Origin: Palaemon carinicauda
Lineage: Eukaryota; Arthropoda; Malacostraca; Decapoda; Palaemonidae
Direction: 5' to 3'
Length of the DNA stretch: 64,000 nt
NCBI RefSeq assembly: GCF_036898095.1
Contig: NC_090745.1
Location: 81,949,766-82,013,765, forward strand
Of the stretch, positions 32,890-44,719 are shown in pieces. Numbering within the stretch: position 1 is the first letter of the stretch; each line of letters opens with the position of its first letter. Below the pieces are notes generated by a model. The model had not been told where the DNA came from. It did not search any database and saw nothing but the letters and a program-made list of their open reading frames with translations. Position numbers and translations under genes: made by a program.

Positions 32890-33790
32890 AGAGAAGACTT
32901 TTCTGCTGATATGTGCCTTCGACGACGTCTCTCCCAAGTTCTGGTTTACGTCTGCATGTGTAGTAGTTTTGCTAACCTCTCGATAATGCTTGTTTTGCCA
33001 GCAACCTTCCCTGAACAGTATCAGTTCTTAGCGAGTTTGGTTGTTTTGTCATTACATGAATATCCTTTCCGCACATGCTGAGGAGTGTGGCAAAACATTA
33101 AAGTGGGTCATGAAATTGGAGAGTATTCCAAATTTTTAATTGTCTAAGCCATCCTTGATGTTACGCAGGGAATACCAGAAATCGGGAATAGATTTGTAGG
33201 ACAGTAATACATCTTTGATAATACGAAAAAATCCTCTATTCCTCGTTCAAATTATCTAGTTGATCTTCAGGAGCAAGGTGGGGAGATTTTGTAAGATCTA
33301 TTGCTACAGCGGGATCTAAGATCCCTAAACTGGTAACAATTCCTCATTCCTCTATTGGAAATAGTTTTTTTTTCTTTTTTTTTTTGCATACATGCATAAG
33401 GCACCAAGAAATTTAGACAATCATCTCTGAACCAGTTGGCATCAAAGACAGTAGTTTCAGGCATCGTCCACCTAAATATAAATCCTTTAATTGTTTCTGT
33501 ATCTGTTTGTTATTTGGGTCGATTTCAGCTATTTCTGAGGAACTAATGACTTCATTAATAGAACAAATGATAATGTTTTTACATTCAGAATACACCATTG
33601 AATGCAAGGCATAGAGTCTGAAGTGCTCTAACTGAAATTCGATATCCAAGCTGTTAACTTTTTTCCAATACACGATTTAAAAAGAGGAACAAGTGTGTTG
33701 TTCCTGCATTTTTCATAGTTAGGTAGAGAGCAGACTCCTCATCAATCTTATCAACCTTAGATTCAGACTGAAAATAAAACTGTAATTAGG
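32890..33790 (-). pseudogene. hAT transposase C-terminal pseudogene
   Basis: The minus strand reads KQIQKQLKDLYLGGRCLKLL (about 33500), QWR-type text EE-stop-RIFSYYQRC (about 33230), and then NVLPHSSACAERIFM followed after frame changes by TDTVQGRLLAKQALSRG (33100-32990). LPHSSA..ERIF...N..KT..R is the hallmark of the hAT C-terminal dimerisation domain. At least three stops or frameshifts are present. It is a separate relic from 26850-28235, because its C-terminus lies here while the other has its own orientation and end. The first part of the gene is not recognisable upstream of 33790. Confidence 0.65.
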
Positions 33791-34939
33791 CACCCCATTG
33801 CTCAAGAATAGCAAACGTGTTCAAAGTTGCTTCACGGACTCTCCTCTGCTACTCAAATTTCAGTGCCTTGAGGAAAAGAGTAATAAAGCAACACATTTAC
33901 GCAGCAGTGGGTTACATACCGAGTTTAAACTTGGTGCGTATACAATAGTGAACATGTAGGATACAAATCATGCCTGTACCAGACTTAGAGTTTCAATTTC
34001 CTTTAATTGAAGTACTTGCAATGTCTCTGTTTTATTACCTTGAATGGTCTCTGTTCAAAAGCCCTAAATTTCACGCTATATAAATTAGAAAGGAGCGAAA
34101 AGAAGCGCTACATAATTTTTCTTTGCATTAAATGAGAACAAGAAGCGGTAAATCTAGCGCAAAAGTACTAAATTAGCAACACTGATTCGACAATGAAACA
34201 TTAAATAATCATTGTTTCATCTGAATTGCACTTTTACATGCTCTATAACAGTATACATTTCTATTAATGGTATTCAAATTAATTTAATTGATAATAATTC
34301 ATATATACCTGTATTCTAAAAGAACGAATTTGAGATTTTTTCATAATTAAACCTAAAAACCAAAGTGAGACTTAAAAAAACAGATATGGGTAAAAAAAAT
34401 ACATAAGAATATACCTAAGTATCTGGTGAACACGAAATTAGACATCTATTGTGATGAAACTGGAACTGAAACCCGTCACCTTTAACCTTTAGCCTTTAAT
34501 TAAAAAGATATTCAGCAAGGGATCGTGCGTATAATGGACTAAATATATTGCCTACACTAACAAACCTGAGTTGGAATCAGACACACAAAAATTAAATACT
34601 TTTGAATTACATTGCTTAAATTATAAGCGAAACCAGGGTAAGTAATCTATTTGGAATATACACCTTACTGAATGTCGTAAATGAACTAACGTATTTCATA
34701 TACAGAGGAGTCTCTGCAATCTCTGTAGATAGAAAACCAAAGGGGGGAGGGATTAAAGCATGTAATCCGTGTGAGCGGCGAACACAGTAATATCAGGGGT
34801 AACTAAACTTCCTACCAAACGAGTAGGAAAGAAATTAAATGTAAAGAAGAAGAGAGGGTAAACAAAATTCTCCACAACAGCAAAATGTTCATGTTTTAAA
34901 GAAAACAATTTTTACCCCCCTTTCCATCTAATCAATATA
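33791..34939. other. AT-rich sequence, no gene recognised
   Basis: About 1.1 kb without recognised coding or repeat termini. Confidence 0.45.
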
Positions 34940-35339
34940 GGTAGTAGGTTAGCTAGGGCAACAGCCACCCGTTGAGTTACTACCGCGAGAGAGTTATTGG
35001 ATCCTTTGAGTGGCCAGACAGCACTATATTGGATCTATTTCTCTGTTTACGGCTCATTTTCCCTTTTCCTACAGATACACCGAATAGTCTGGCCTATTCT
35101 TTGTAAACTCTCCTCTGCCCTCATACTGTACTCCTGACAGCACTGAGATTACCAAACATTTCTTCTTTTCTCAAGGGGTTAACTACTGCACTGCAAAGTC
35201 TGCAGTTGCTCAATGGCTACTCTCCTCTTGGTAAGGGTAGAAGAGACTCTTTAGCTGCGGTAAGCAGCTCCTCTAGGAGATGGAAACTTCAAAATCAAAC
35301 CATTGTTCTCTAGCCTTAGGCCCAGTGGTGGTTCATGGC

Positions 35340-37147
35340 TGTGGAGAATTTTTTAACGGTTACGTTCTGAGTGGGAACTTAGTCCGGGAAAGTCTCCTTA
35401 TAACAGTTACACAAAGTTCAACAGGGGAGGATAGGAGCACTTACTCTCGGGGCACAAACACCCTGCTAATACTTTACTGTCACAATTCACTAACCATCAC
35501 TCACATACAAAAGGGAAATTTTACTGTCCAGAGGCCTAAGCACTCCACACGTAGGATTGAGAATAAATTATGGCCTACTCTAGCTTTGTCAGGTCTATAG
35601 TCATTTCATTCTCAGGCTCTGTTCCGGCTCCGTCCCAGCTACCCCAATGAAATGCTGGACAGTTATTTTACGTTAATGTAAGGTAGACAAAATCCAAAAT
35701 GGGAGCAGTGATGTAAAGTAGTTTAAAAGTTTAAAGATAAGGATCTTTACCTTCGAAGCAAATATATTAATGCAAAGTTCCTCGCTGTTACCACCTATAG
35801 ACTTACTTAGGTTTTCTCTTTAAATATTGGGTACTTTGTCCCGTGAACAACTATTCATTTCACACATTAAAATAAATGAGGGAGCAAAAATACTAAGGAG
35901 GTTTGATTAACCTAATATTGATTTATTCACAAATTTACATTGAAACAAAACGGACATCTTAACAACACAAAAATGGAATAAAAAGAGATGCAATTCAAAT
36001 AATGAAAATGATGGGTTAGACACGTGGTCTGCAACAATCAAAATAGGGTCTGGCACGTGGCCCACGTGACCCAGAGACTATGTTAGTCTCAAAAGGCAAA
36101 AAATTGTATAGAAAAAATATATACACACAATCCCACCGCACACAGTCCGAATAGTGTAATTAGCCAGGTACCCTATCAAGTTAAAATTAGTCTAAGCTAA
36201 TAAAAAATGGGGGAAAACTAAATGGCCATTGTTTTAGTACCTGCACTCCTTTAAGATTAGTCCTATGCCCTTGATAGCTGTTGACCTGGTTGTTGCACTA
36301 ATTGGCACGCTGCACTCTTGCCTGGCTCACCCCAAGAATTCTCACTGTGGCTGCAACTAGGTACACCAGGGACCTCTTCTCAATCTCTCCGACCGGCAGC
36401 AACAGGACTCGTTGGTGAGACACGTTTTGGAAGAGGGGGATGGGGTGAGCCAGAATTGCACGGATTAACTACTGACCAGGCTAGTCAGTTGGTCACCACA
36501 GCTTCTTGATGAATGCGTTCGACGCAGAGGTCGAGGAGATCACCTGGCTTCACCTTGCCAAACAAGTGACGGTCATGATGCGCATGGTAATCCATTGGGG
36601 TTGCCATATCGGGACTTAAGGACAGGGCAATATATTGTTGAAAGGAGTGCAGAGGAGGCAGGATTTTGTACTAAATACTCAGATAAATCTTGCTGCTCTG
36701 AGGGAGGGTACATATACAGCAATCCTACCTATTCTGGCTTGCTAAAAATTAATATTTAAAATGATTAATTAGCAATGGACTGGTACGATGGGCATACATC
36801 TTAAAATTAACAAACCTTAATTGGTATTGAGAAATATAAGATGCATTAATTCAGCAGTATTGGAATATATATAAAAATGTAGTTTAGGAATTTTAATCTC
36901 GACCCATGTAGTTTAAGGAAAGAACCAACATACGCCGTGGTTACACTAAGGCCCTCTATCGTGCGTATCTACGCTGTGACGTCACGAGCATGGCGTGCGC
37001 CACTGTCAACAAGTTTAAGTTAGTTCTCCCTATGTTTCGTTAAAGAAAACTAGATGTAGGAGAGAATGTTTAAGGGGTAGCTATAGTATTAGTAGAAGAG
37101 AGCTAAAAATACGATTGAAAGAAGAAGAGTGAAGAAAATTCTTCACA
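35340..37147 (-). repeat. LTR (3' copy in element orientation), 1808 bp
   Basis: Its offset to the right copy is exactly 5076 bases throughout, with no length difference. A 63-codon open frame inside it (about 36318-36509, plus strand) is repeated in the other LTR and has no recognised motif. Confidence 0.95.
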
Positions 37148-37561
37148 CCCTGGGGATAAAGGGGAGAAAAAAGGGAGAGGGGTTAGTTCCGGCAAATGTG
37201 ATTCAACTACTTGTTAGTATGAGCGAGATAAGGCTACTGGCTGAATGATGAGTGAAGTTGTTCTTCACATCAACGTCCGTTTAAAGTTAACAAAACGCCT
37301 TTAACGTTAATTGAAATCAATTGAATCAAAAGTTATACTTTCACGTGAATTTGGGGAAAATTGAACCACGCAGGCAATGTTTCACGGAAGCGTTAATATA
37401 AGTAAATGATCAGTGTTAACTTGAAACGTACGATGCAATAGTAATTAAAGGATTAAAAACACTCAATTCTTCCCACCCTAGGGGTACGGATAGAGCAAAC
37501 AAAACAAAAGCCAATAACGGTCGAGTTCAGCAACAAGTCAGGCCAAATGACAAATTAAAAA

Positions 37562-39103
37562 TTATGGGGGTGAATCCCAATCCCGGTCTGACACCCAACG
37601 TTTTACATGAAATGATTTTACATATAAAGTGACTGGCATGATGAAAGCTTTGAATTTGTCGCCTGACAAAAGGAGAAAAGTTACCTCCTTCTCGGCTTTA
37701 AAAGGTGAAAAGTTATTTGACACTAGCCTGAATGATAAAATGAGACAAACTAGGTCCTTGGGGACATCGTATTTCTGACAACTAAGGTCTTGGATGTCAT
37801 TTTCAAGGGAAACGTTTGCAAGGTGAACATTAAAAACAAAGCTTAATTTCAGCACGAGCTGAAGGATGTCAGGGGGGTTATGGCAACATGACAAGCTGTC
37901 AATGCAAAAATTAAATTTACGCTTTGAGGTTAAAGCAAGTGATTGACCTGGAAAATGCTGCTGTACGACTTGGCAATAATAATAATAAATGCTTACAGTT
38001 GCGCCATATAAAAGTGAATGAAAATAATGAATGGCGTTCAATGTACCGTTATCCTCAAGCAAAGTGAATCGTAAACAGGCTCTAAGCTCCGGTGCTAGGT
38101 CTACATGTGTGACCTTCGCTAAATCCACCGTCAGTGCGCAAGGTTCATTTCTGACAACTAAAGTCTTAACCTTGCGATCACGTGGCTCTTTCTGAGGGCG
38201 GGTTTCAAATCCTAACGGGGATGGTTTAGCTTTGACACGGGTTGGAGCGGAAGTTACGGTCTTAAGAATAGGACAATCAGGCAACGTGAGCACTGGTCCA
38301 TGGAATGGTACGGTTTTAATGAATGAATCTACTACCGGTACAGGCCTCTGCTGGCCTTCAAGCACACGGTTAGGTTGAGTGGTATTTGCGCTACCACGAG
38401 GGGGGTCCATGTTAAGACGATGAATGGTATTTCCTCCGGGACGGACTGTCACCGGCGGCAAAGACAAAGGGGGTTGAGGGCGATGAAACGCGGGTGGCTT
38501 AAGGTTTGGAGATGAAGACGGAGCACGTGGGACTGACACAAACTCACTAATCGTATGCCGTGTTGGCAACATAGTACTGGAATGTGATGATTTTACTGGT
38601 TGGGGAATTGAGAAATTATGAACATTGGGCTTGACTGCCATAACATTAAAAGGATCAACTAAGGGATCATTAATGACATTTTCAACGGGACGTGTCACTG
38701 AAGGTGTCGTCCTCGTTGAAGAACAAGACTGATTAGGTTTAATTATTAAATTGGGATGAGCCATGAGGCTATTAAAGGCAATTTCAATTTTACTTGAACA
38801 GGCAGCAAGCACTGGATAATTTAATTTGACAATAGGATGGTCGTAATGACGTCTCCAAAAATTCTTGTAATGGTTAAGTTCATCTCTTACTTTACCAATT
38901 TCACTTTTAAAATGACCCACGGCTTCAGGACCCATGTTGGGAAAATCTACTGAAGCGAGAGCATGAAGTGCTATGTCTGCGTCCTCACACACAAAGGTGA
39001 ATGTCAACTCCTGTTCCTTAAGCCTAGCGTTAATCTCCCCGGGGCTAAGCGTTTCCGCCTTAGGCGGTGGAGGGTTGTTTACGTTAAGCATGAAGTCCGC
39101 CAT
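37562..39103 (-). CDS. Gag-like protein of the LTR element, function unassigned
   Basis: This is the only substantial frame in the element interior. I choose the ATG at 39103 (MADFMLNVNNPPPP), because it lies in AAGATGGCGG context and this context is duplicated upstream near 39762; an in-frame ATG 45 bases earlier (39148) is an alternative. The product is 513 residues (528 from the earlier ATG). It has an N-terminal, probably helical domain (residues about 20-120, including DELNHYKNFWRRHYDHPIV), a long Pro/Ser/Thr-rich disordered middle (about 130-320) and a hydrophobic, Cys-containing C-terminal region (YHFHSLLYGATVSIYYYYC-like, LSFVFNVHLANVSLEND). I see no CCHC knuckle, aspartic protease or RT motif. 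Position next to the primer site suggests Gag, but the sequence does not prove it. Confidence 0.6.
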   Translation of the reverse strand: MADFMLNVNNPPPPKAETLSPGEINARLKEQELTFTFVCEDADIALHALASVDFPNMGPEAVGHFKSEIGKVRDELNHYKNFWRRHYDHPIVKLNYPVLAACSSKIEIAFNSLMAHPNLIIKPNQSCSSTRTTPSVTRPVENVINDPLVDPFNVMAVKPNVHNFSIPQPVKSSHSSTMLPTRHTISEFVSVPRAPSSSPNLKPPAFHRPQPPLSLPPVTVRPGGNTIHRLNMDPPRGSANTTQPNRVLEGQQRPVPVVDSFIKTVPFHGPVLTLPDCPILKTVTSAPTRVKAKPSPLGFETRPQKEPRDRKVKTLVVRNEPCALTVDLAKVTHVDLAPELRACLRFTLLEDNGTLNAIHYFHSLLYGATVSIYYYYCQVVQQHFPGQSLALTSKRKFNFCIDSLSCCHNPPDILQLVLKLSFVFNVHLANVSLENDIQDLSCQKYDVPKDLVCLILSFRLVSNNFSPFKAEKEVTFLLLSGDKFKAFIMPVTLYVKSFHVKRWVSDRDWDSPP

Positions 39104-40393
39104 CTTGGAATGACCACGTTGGATGAACGGATTCGTAAAAGCGAACAAGGGGTAACTGAATTTTCAAAGGAATGTAAAAATGAAACTTTACAAATTTGAA
39201 AGAGTGATAAATGAATATCTAAATTTACTCATGATGGGAGAAAAAGTTAAATGGACAAAAAACATATAAATCATGAAATTACTTTAAAAATTCAAAGTGA
39301 CCGGGTCCAACAAAGCAGACGATGCCCAGGTCACGTGACTTTAGACTTTGCTAAAAGTGAATCATTTACGCACGTGGCGATAATGACTAATCAATTTACT
39401 TCAAAGAACATATTAGAAAGCACATGGGCTTATGAATGCAAAGATTCAAGTTAAATGTTAAAATAACAGGTCGAGGCTGACACTGTTGTGACGATTTCAC
39501 AATTACGGGCGCACTAAGGCAGCCACTGATCTATTCAAAATGTAAATAGGCGCACAAGGCAAAGACTTTAAAGTGCACTCTCGTGGAGGCTAAACAAATA
39601 TAAAATTTCCCTCACGTGGAGGTAAAACAAAAATATCCTCGCTAAAGGACAAAACAAAATCTCCTCGCTAAAGGAAATTAAATTAACTACACGCAGTAAT
39701 TTACTTACGGTAGCAAACAATTACGCACCCTTAGTTTGGGCTGTAAACAAGATCCGCCATCTTGGAACAAACACGTGGAATGAAACGGACTTGGGGTTAA
39801 GTTTCTACGTTACTCGTAAGAACACTTGAAATTATGTTGCACCAATTCGCTCTGTAGGACAAGGACATGTGCTAGGTATACGGGAAACGTTAGTTAGAAA
39901 AGTTAAGGTTTGTTAGGGAAGGTAAACGACACAAAGGAAGGTAGACCAAGGTACAAAATGTTACAAATTAGATGCTTAGCTAGCAAAATTAGTTGACAGG
40001 ACGAGTACACCGGCGCTCTAGCTGAGCAGTAAACACGGGCGTCTGAACAACAAAAAACCTTAGTTCAAGTAGCTTAGAACTTTCTGGTATAAGTGGATTC
40101 CGCCACACGTGGGTGAACGGATCCGAGACAAAGTGAAGTTCCTACGACAAATTCTAGTCTTTCTGTAGAGAACATTCAAGCAACAAATTAACCTGGTTAC
40201 GTAGCTCTTTCCTTAAACACGTGGTCGATACAAAAAGATCATGTTGATTACAAATTTCTCTTCCCAATTAAAGTCTGGGCATTACACATTCGACAAACTG
40301 GCTGTGTGCGTGTGGGTAAGTGATATAGCGAGTTACTATATGCTTAATCAAGCTGATTAATTACGTTAATGCTTCACAAGTCAAAGGTAAAAG

Positions 40394-40411
40394 ATCCGGT
40401 TCGAAGGACCA
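40394..40411 (-). promoter_or_regulatory. Putative tRNA primer-binding site
   Basis: Four bases inside the right LTR, the minus strand reads TGGTCCTTCGAACCGGAT. Its complement, ATCCGGTTCGAAGGACCA, ends in CCA and looks like a tRNA 3' end (T-arm plus acceptor). This fixes the element orientation as minus and resembles sites common in BEL/Pao and some Gypsy elements. The tRNA identity is not determined. Confidence 0.7.
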
Positions 40412-40415
40412 CTCG

Positions 40416-42223
40416 TGTGGAGAATTTTTTAACGGTTACGTTCTGAGTGGGAACTTAGTCCGGGAAAGTCTCCTTATAACAGTTACACAAAGTTCAACAG
40501 GGGAGGATAGGAGCACTTACTCTCGGGGCACAAACACCCTGCTAATACTTTACTGTCACAATTCACTAACCATCACTCACATACAAAAGGGAAATTTTAC
40601 TGTCCAGAGGCCTAAGCACTCCACACGTAGGATTGAGAATAAATTATGGCCTACTCTAGCTTTGTCAGGTCTATAGTCATTTCATTCTCAGGCTCTGTTC
40701 CGGCTCCGTCCCAGCTACCCCAATGAAATGCTGGACAGTTATTTTACGTTAATGTAAGGTAGACAAAATCCAAAATGGGAGCAGTGATGTAAAGTAGTTT
40801 AAAAGTTTAAAGATAAGGATCTTTACCTTCGAAGCAAATATATTAATGCAAAGTTCCTCGCTGTTACCACCTATAGACTTACTTAGGTTTTCTCTTTAAA
40901 TATTGGGTACTTTGTCCCGTGAACAACTATTCATTTCACACATTAAAATAAATGAGGGAGCAAAAATACTAAGGAGGTTTGATTAACCTAATATTGATTT
41001 ATTCACAAATTTACATTGAAACAAAACGGACATCTTAACAACACAAAAATGGAATAAAAAGAGATGCAATTCAAATAATGAAAATGATGGGTTAGACACG
41101 TGGTCTGCAACAATCAAAATAGGGTCTGGCACGTGGCCCACGTGACCCAGAGACTATGTTAGTCTCAAAAGGCAAAAAATTGTATAGAAAAAATATATAC
41201 ACACAATCCCACCGCACACAGTCCGAATAGTGTAATTAGCCAGGTACCCTATCAAGTTAAAATTAGTCTAAGCTAATAAAAAATGGGGGAAAACTAAATG
41301 GCCATTGTTTTAGTACCTGCACTCCTTTAAGATTAGTCCTATGCCCTTGATAGCTGTTGACCTGGTTGTTGCACTAATTGGCACGCTGCACTCTTGCCTG
41401 GCTCACCCCAAGAATTCTCACTGTGGCTGCAACTAGGTACACCAGGGACCTCTTCTCAATCTCTCCGACCGGCAGCAACAGGACTCGTTGGTGAGACACG
41501 TTTTGGAAGAGGGGGATGGGGTGAGCCAGAATTGCACGGATTAACTACTGACCAGGCTAGTCAGTTGGTCACCACAGCTTCTTGATGAATGCGTTCGACG
41601 CAGAGGTCGAGGAGATCACCTGGCTTCACCTTGCCAAACAAGTGACGGTCATGATGCGCATGGTAATCCATTGGGGTTGCCATATCGGGACTTAAGGACA
41701 GGGCAATATATTGTTGAAAGGAGTGCAGAGGAGGCAGGATTTTGTACTAAATACTCAGATAAATCTTGCTGCTCTGAGGGAGGGTACATATACAGCAATC
41801 CTACCTATTCTGGCTTGCTAAAAATTAATATTTAAAATGATTAATTAGCAATGGACTGGTACGATGGGCATACATCTTAAAATTAACAAACCTTAATTGG
41901 TATTGAGAAATATAAGATGCATTAATTCAGCAGTATTGGAATATATATAAAAATGTAGTTTAGGAATTTTAATCTCGACCCATGTAGTTTAAGGAAAGAA
42001 CCAACATACGCCGTGGTTACACTAAGGCCCTCTATCGTGCGTATCTACGCTGTGACGTCACGAGCATGGCGTGCGCCACTGTCAACAAGTTTAAGTTAGT
42101 TCTCCCTATGTTTCGTTAAAGAAAACTAGATGTAGGAGAGAATGTTTAAGGGGTAGCTATAGTATTAGTAGAAGAGAGCTAAAAATACGATTGAAAGAAG
42201 AAGAGTGAAGAAAATTCTTCACA
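40416..42223 (-). repeat. LTR (5' copy in element orientation), 1808 bp
   Basis: It is the partner of 35340-37147. In element orientation it begins TGTGAAGAATTTT and ends AATTCTCCACA, directly before the primer-binding site. It is followed on the genome side by ATGGC. Confidence 0.95.
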
Positions 42224-42993
42224 ATGGCTAAAATTAACAAGGGTGCTGCTCCAGAAAATTTGTGGCCGTTGCTTTAATATTGTGTAAATGAAAACAAACA
42301 TATATAACACTATTTATTAAAAAAAAAAACTTGATAGAAAAAGATAAATCATTGTTATAGTTCAAGCTTGGCCCATTCGTTCACAAATGAAACCCATTCT
42401 TCTTTTAATTTGCTCAAAAAAGATCAATAATTTTCATCTTGCTCTCTGGATGACGAAAGAGGAATTTTTTCTCGATTAAACGTACTGTAGTCTACAAGTG
42501 AGACAGCTTCTGCATTCTGCCTCATATAGTCATGGGAATTGTCATGAAAATCGAAAAAAAATGAATGAGAAATTTCCGTAAATATATTAATAAAATAGAA
42601 TGGAGTGAAAAAACTACCTTCCACCATAGTCGGCACTGCAGAAGCAACAGTGCTCTCTTTCAGACTCTGAGATCTCCCTTTCATGTCTCGGCCACGCGTG
42701 CAAATTTCCGAGTGTGCGCGCGCGCAATAGACAAATACCACGTAGCTGGATATGTAAAGTGCACAGTTTCATACAAAGATTTTTGTATTTTTTATAAACT
42801 GACGGATGGCTACTGAAATCAATCATAAGGAGTATATATGGTGCAAGTATAAAAAAAGAAAGAACAAAATTATTATATTGAATGTTATCGATAATATCAA
42901 GTGAAAACAAGGGGTGCTGCAGTTCCACAGGGCCTATAGCCTACACGAGCCGCCACTACTAGTGCCATAGCCTCTGTACAGTGGGCTTCCACT

Positions 42994-43680
42994 TAGTCTA
43001 TTAGCGGGCTATATCATTCCATGTTCAAAGATGCAAGGTTTCTTACCTGATATGTGTTCATATGTGTATTTTGATCATTTTTAACTTTGTTGGCACAGCG
43101 CCAACTTTATTGTTGATTATAGCTAATACATCTATAAAATGTAACATTTTTACCAAGTGTCCTAAAATCATGTGCAATACAACTTTTCTATACAATACTG
43201 ACTCGGGGAATTCATTTCTGATATCTTTTTTTGTGATATTAAAGGTCAGGGTCTCTATCAAATGTGTAGGTCAAGGTCATTTATGGCTTTGCATTTTGAA
43301 AATATGACCAAGTGAGGTTTATATATTGTTATGGTGAATGGTGCCAGCGAAATAGTGCATTTATGATTAGCACTCACTCGAACAATTTACTTTAGATCTC
43401 TAGATATATATCCACTTGAAAATTTCTCTTAGTACTTTTCCAATTTGATTTGCAGATTTAAAAAAAAAAAAAAAAGACATATAATCTAAATGTAACGTTT
43501 TGAATAAGAGTCCTTAAATCATGTGTGATTCCACTCTTTCATGGAACTTTGATGCAGAGAATTTATTTCTCATATAATTTTTGTGATAAATGGTTAAGGT
43601 AATGATCTAATGTAAAGGTCAAGGTCATTTGAACTACTCTGGTTGAAAAGTTCCCACTATAACAACTAACTGCAACGAAT
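42994..43680 (+). repeat. Left arm of inverted repeat
   Basis: It pairs with 46070-46754. Shared stretches include GTTCAAAGATGCAAGGTTT, TTTGTTGGCACAGCGCCAAC and CTAGATATATATCCACTTGA. It holds two TCAAGGTCA motifs (43271, 43619). Confidence 0.85.
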
Positions 43681-43735
43681 GTTTTAGTATGCATGTCACC
43701 TGAGTACTTGTGTAGATTTTGATCTGAACTAATCC

Positions 43736-44640
43736 TCATGTATCTCGCTCACTTTCAGTTCTTCGTACAAATATCTTCATTATCTTCATTTCCATCCTGA
43801 TCATCATTTTCCTCAATGTGTTCTTTCTCGGTGGAAGGGTTCCAGCAATCACCACCTGCTCTGCATAAGTAGTATATGTTGGTGTGGTACTGTCATAAAC
43901 ACACATTATGGTTCCAATCAAATGTCTCTTCAATGTGTTATAATGTTTAGACTTTGTAGGTTACTTCTTCTGAATAAGTCTAAGTAAGTTAACTTTAAAA
44001 CAGTTTATTACTTTAAAACAGTTATTAACATCTCCATCACAGGAGTATAGATGGTTTGGTCAGATGACCATTCCGTATGACAGCTTGATCAGAACTAACT
44101 AAAATATCCATATTGATGATAACGTCTAGTTAGTTATCTCAGCATTTAATGACAAATTGTAAACACAACATTAATACCGGAAGGCACCTGGATCCGGTGA
44201 GAGACAACTCTTTCTCACGGCTTGTATTTTTTTTACTCTTCATGAAAAATGTTACATTGCAAATGGTATGCTTGGTCTTGACTTTCGCATCCTGCTTATG
44301 ACTGATTTGGCGTTCTCACACTCGCTCATAACTTCTACATTGACCTCTTGGGTCATGGATTTAAACATGTAATTTTATACACATTACATATCCAGTACAA
44401 CTGAGATTTTCCTGGTGACAGCTACAGCTGGTTTCCTTGCATGATTATCCCTTTGCACGGCCGCCACAACTAATCACACTTATTACAGGCGGTGGCCTGT
44501 TGGGCCATCATCAATGCAGGGACAAACCATCCCGTTGTTTACTTCCCTTCCTTGCTCTGAGATGGGACACATTGGGAGAACCCTGTTTGTCTGCTTCCTT
44601 CCAAAGTTGCATCTGCAAATGAGCAGGTCTTACGTGGAAG
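43736..44640 (-). pseudogene. Inverted partial copy of the PIN-like gene 3' end
   Basis: Minus-strand blocks at 44430-44640 and 43736-43933 mirror the plus-strand blocks 45580-45800 and 45836-45985. Examples are the shared tract GGGACAAACCATCCCGTTGT (inverted in the other copy) and the Asp/Glu/Asn-rich tail region with AATGAAGATAATGAAGA. Frames are broken, and the PIN-like motif itself lies only in the right half. It appears to be a relic of inverted duplication. Confidence 0.6.
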
Positions 44641-44719
44641 TAGAGATTTTTGTTTGTTGGTGGCAGAGACATGATGTGCAATGGCTCAAATTTTGGAGTG
44701 AGGCAGTGTCAGCCTCAAA

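Larger units (their letters stand above)
35340..42223 (-). mobile_element. Young LTR retrotransposon with gag-only interior (non-autonomous)
   Basis: Two 1808-bp direct repeats (35340-37147 and 40416-42223) begin TGTGGAGAATT and end AATTCTTCACA. They show no difference in the stretches I compared. The 5-bp target duplication ATGGC lies at 35335-35339 and 42224-42228. The 3268-bp interior holds one long ORF on the minus strand and no protease, RT, RNase H or integrase motif. The minus orientation is supported by a tRNA-like primer site just inside the right LTR (40394-40411). It must be mobilised by an autonomous relative elsewhere. Confidence 0.9.
35323..42958. mobile_element. hAT-type MITE interrupted by the LTR retrotransposon
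   Basis: The left end is CAGTGGTGGTTCATGGCTA (35323). The right end, read in reverse from 42958, is TAGTGGCGGCTCGTGTAGGC; both resemble CAGTGGCGGCTCGTG hAT termini. Without the LTR element it is about 750 bp with no transposase. Flanking 8-mers CTTAGGCC and CTAGTGCC agree at only five of eight positions, so the target duplication is uncertain. Confidence 0.5.

Noticed and set aside
36318..36509. 63-aa open frame inside the left LTR, repeated identically at 41394-41585
   Set aside because: Identity simply follows from LTR duplication; it is antisense to the element, short and has no motif.
40394..40411. tRNA gene
   Set aside because: Only an 18-base tRNA 3'-end complement is present; no cloverleaf can be formed from the flanks. 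It fits a primer-binding site.
42424..42741. 105-aa minus frame in the hAT-type MITE as a gene
   Set aside because: It has no recognisable domain and lies in a non-autonomous element; a degenerate transposase scrap cannot be excluded but is not supported.
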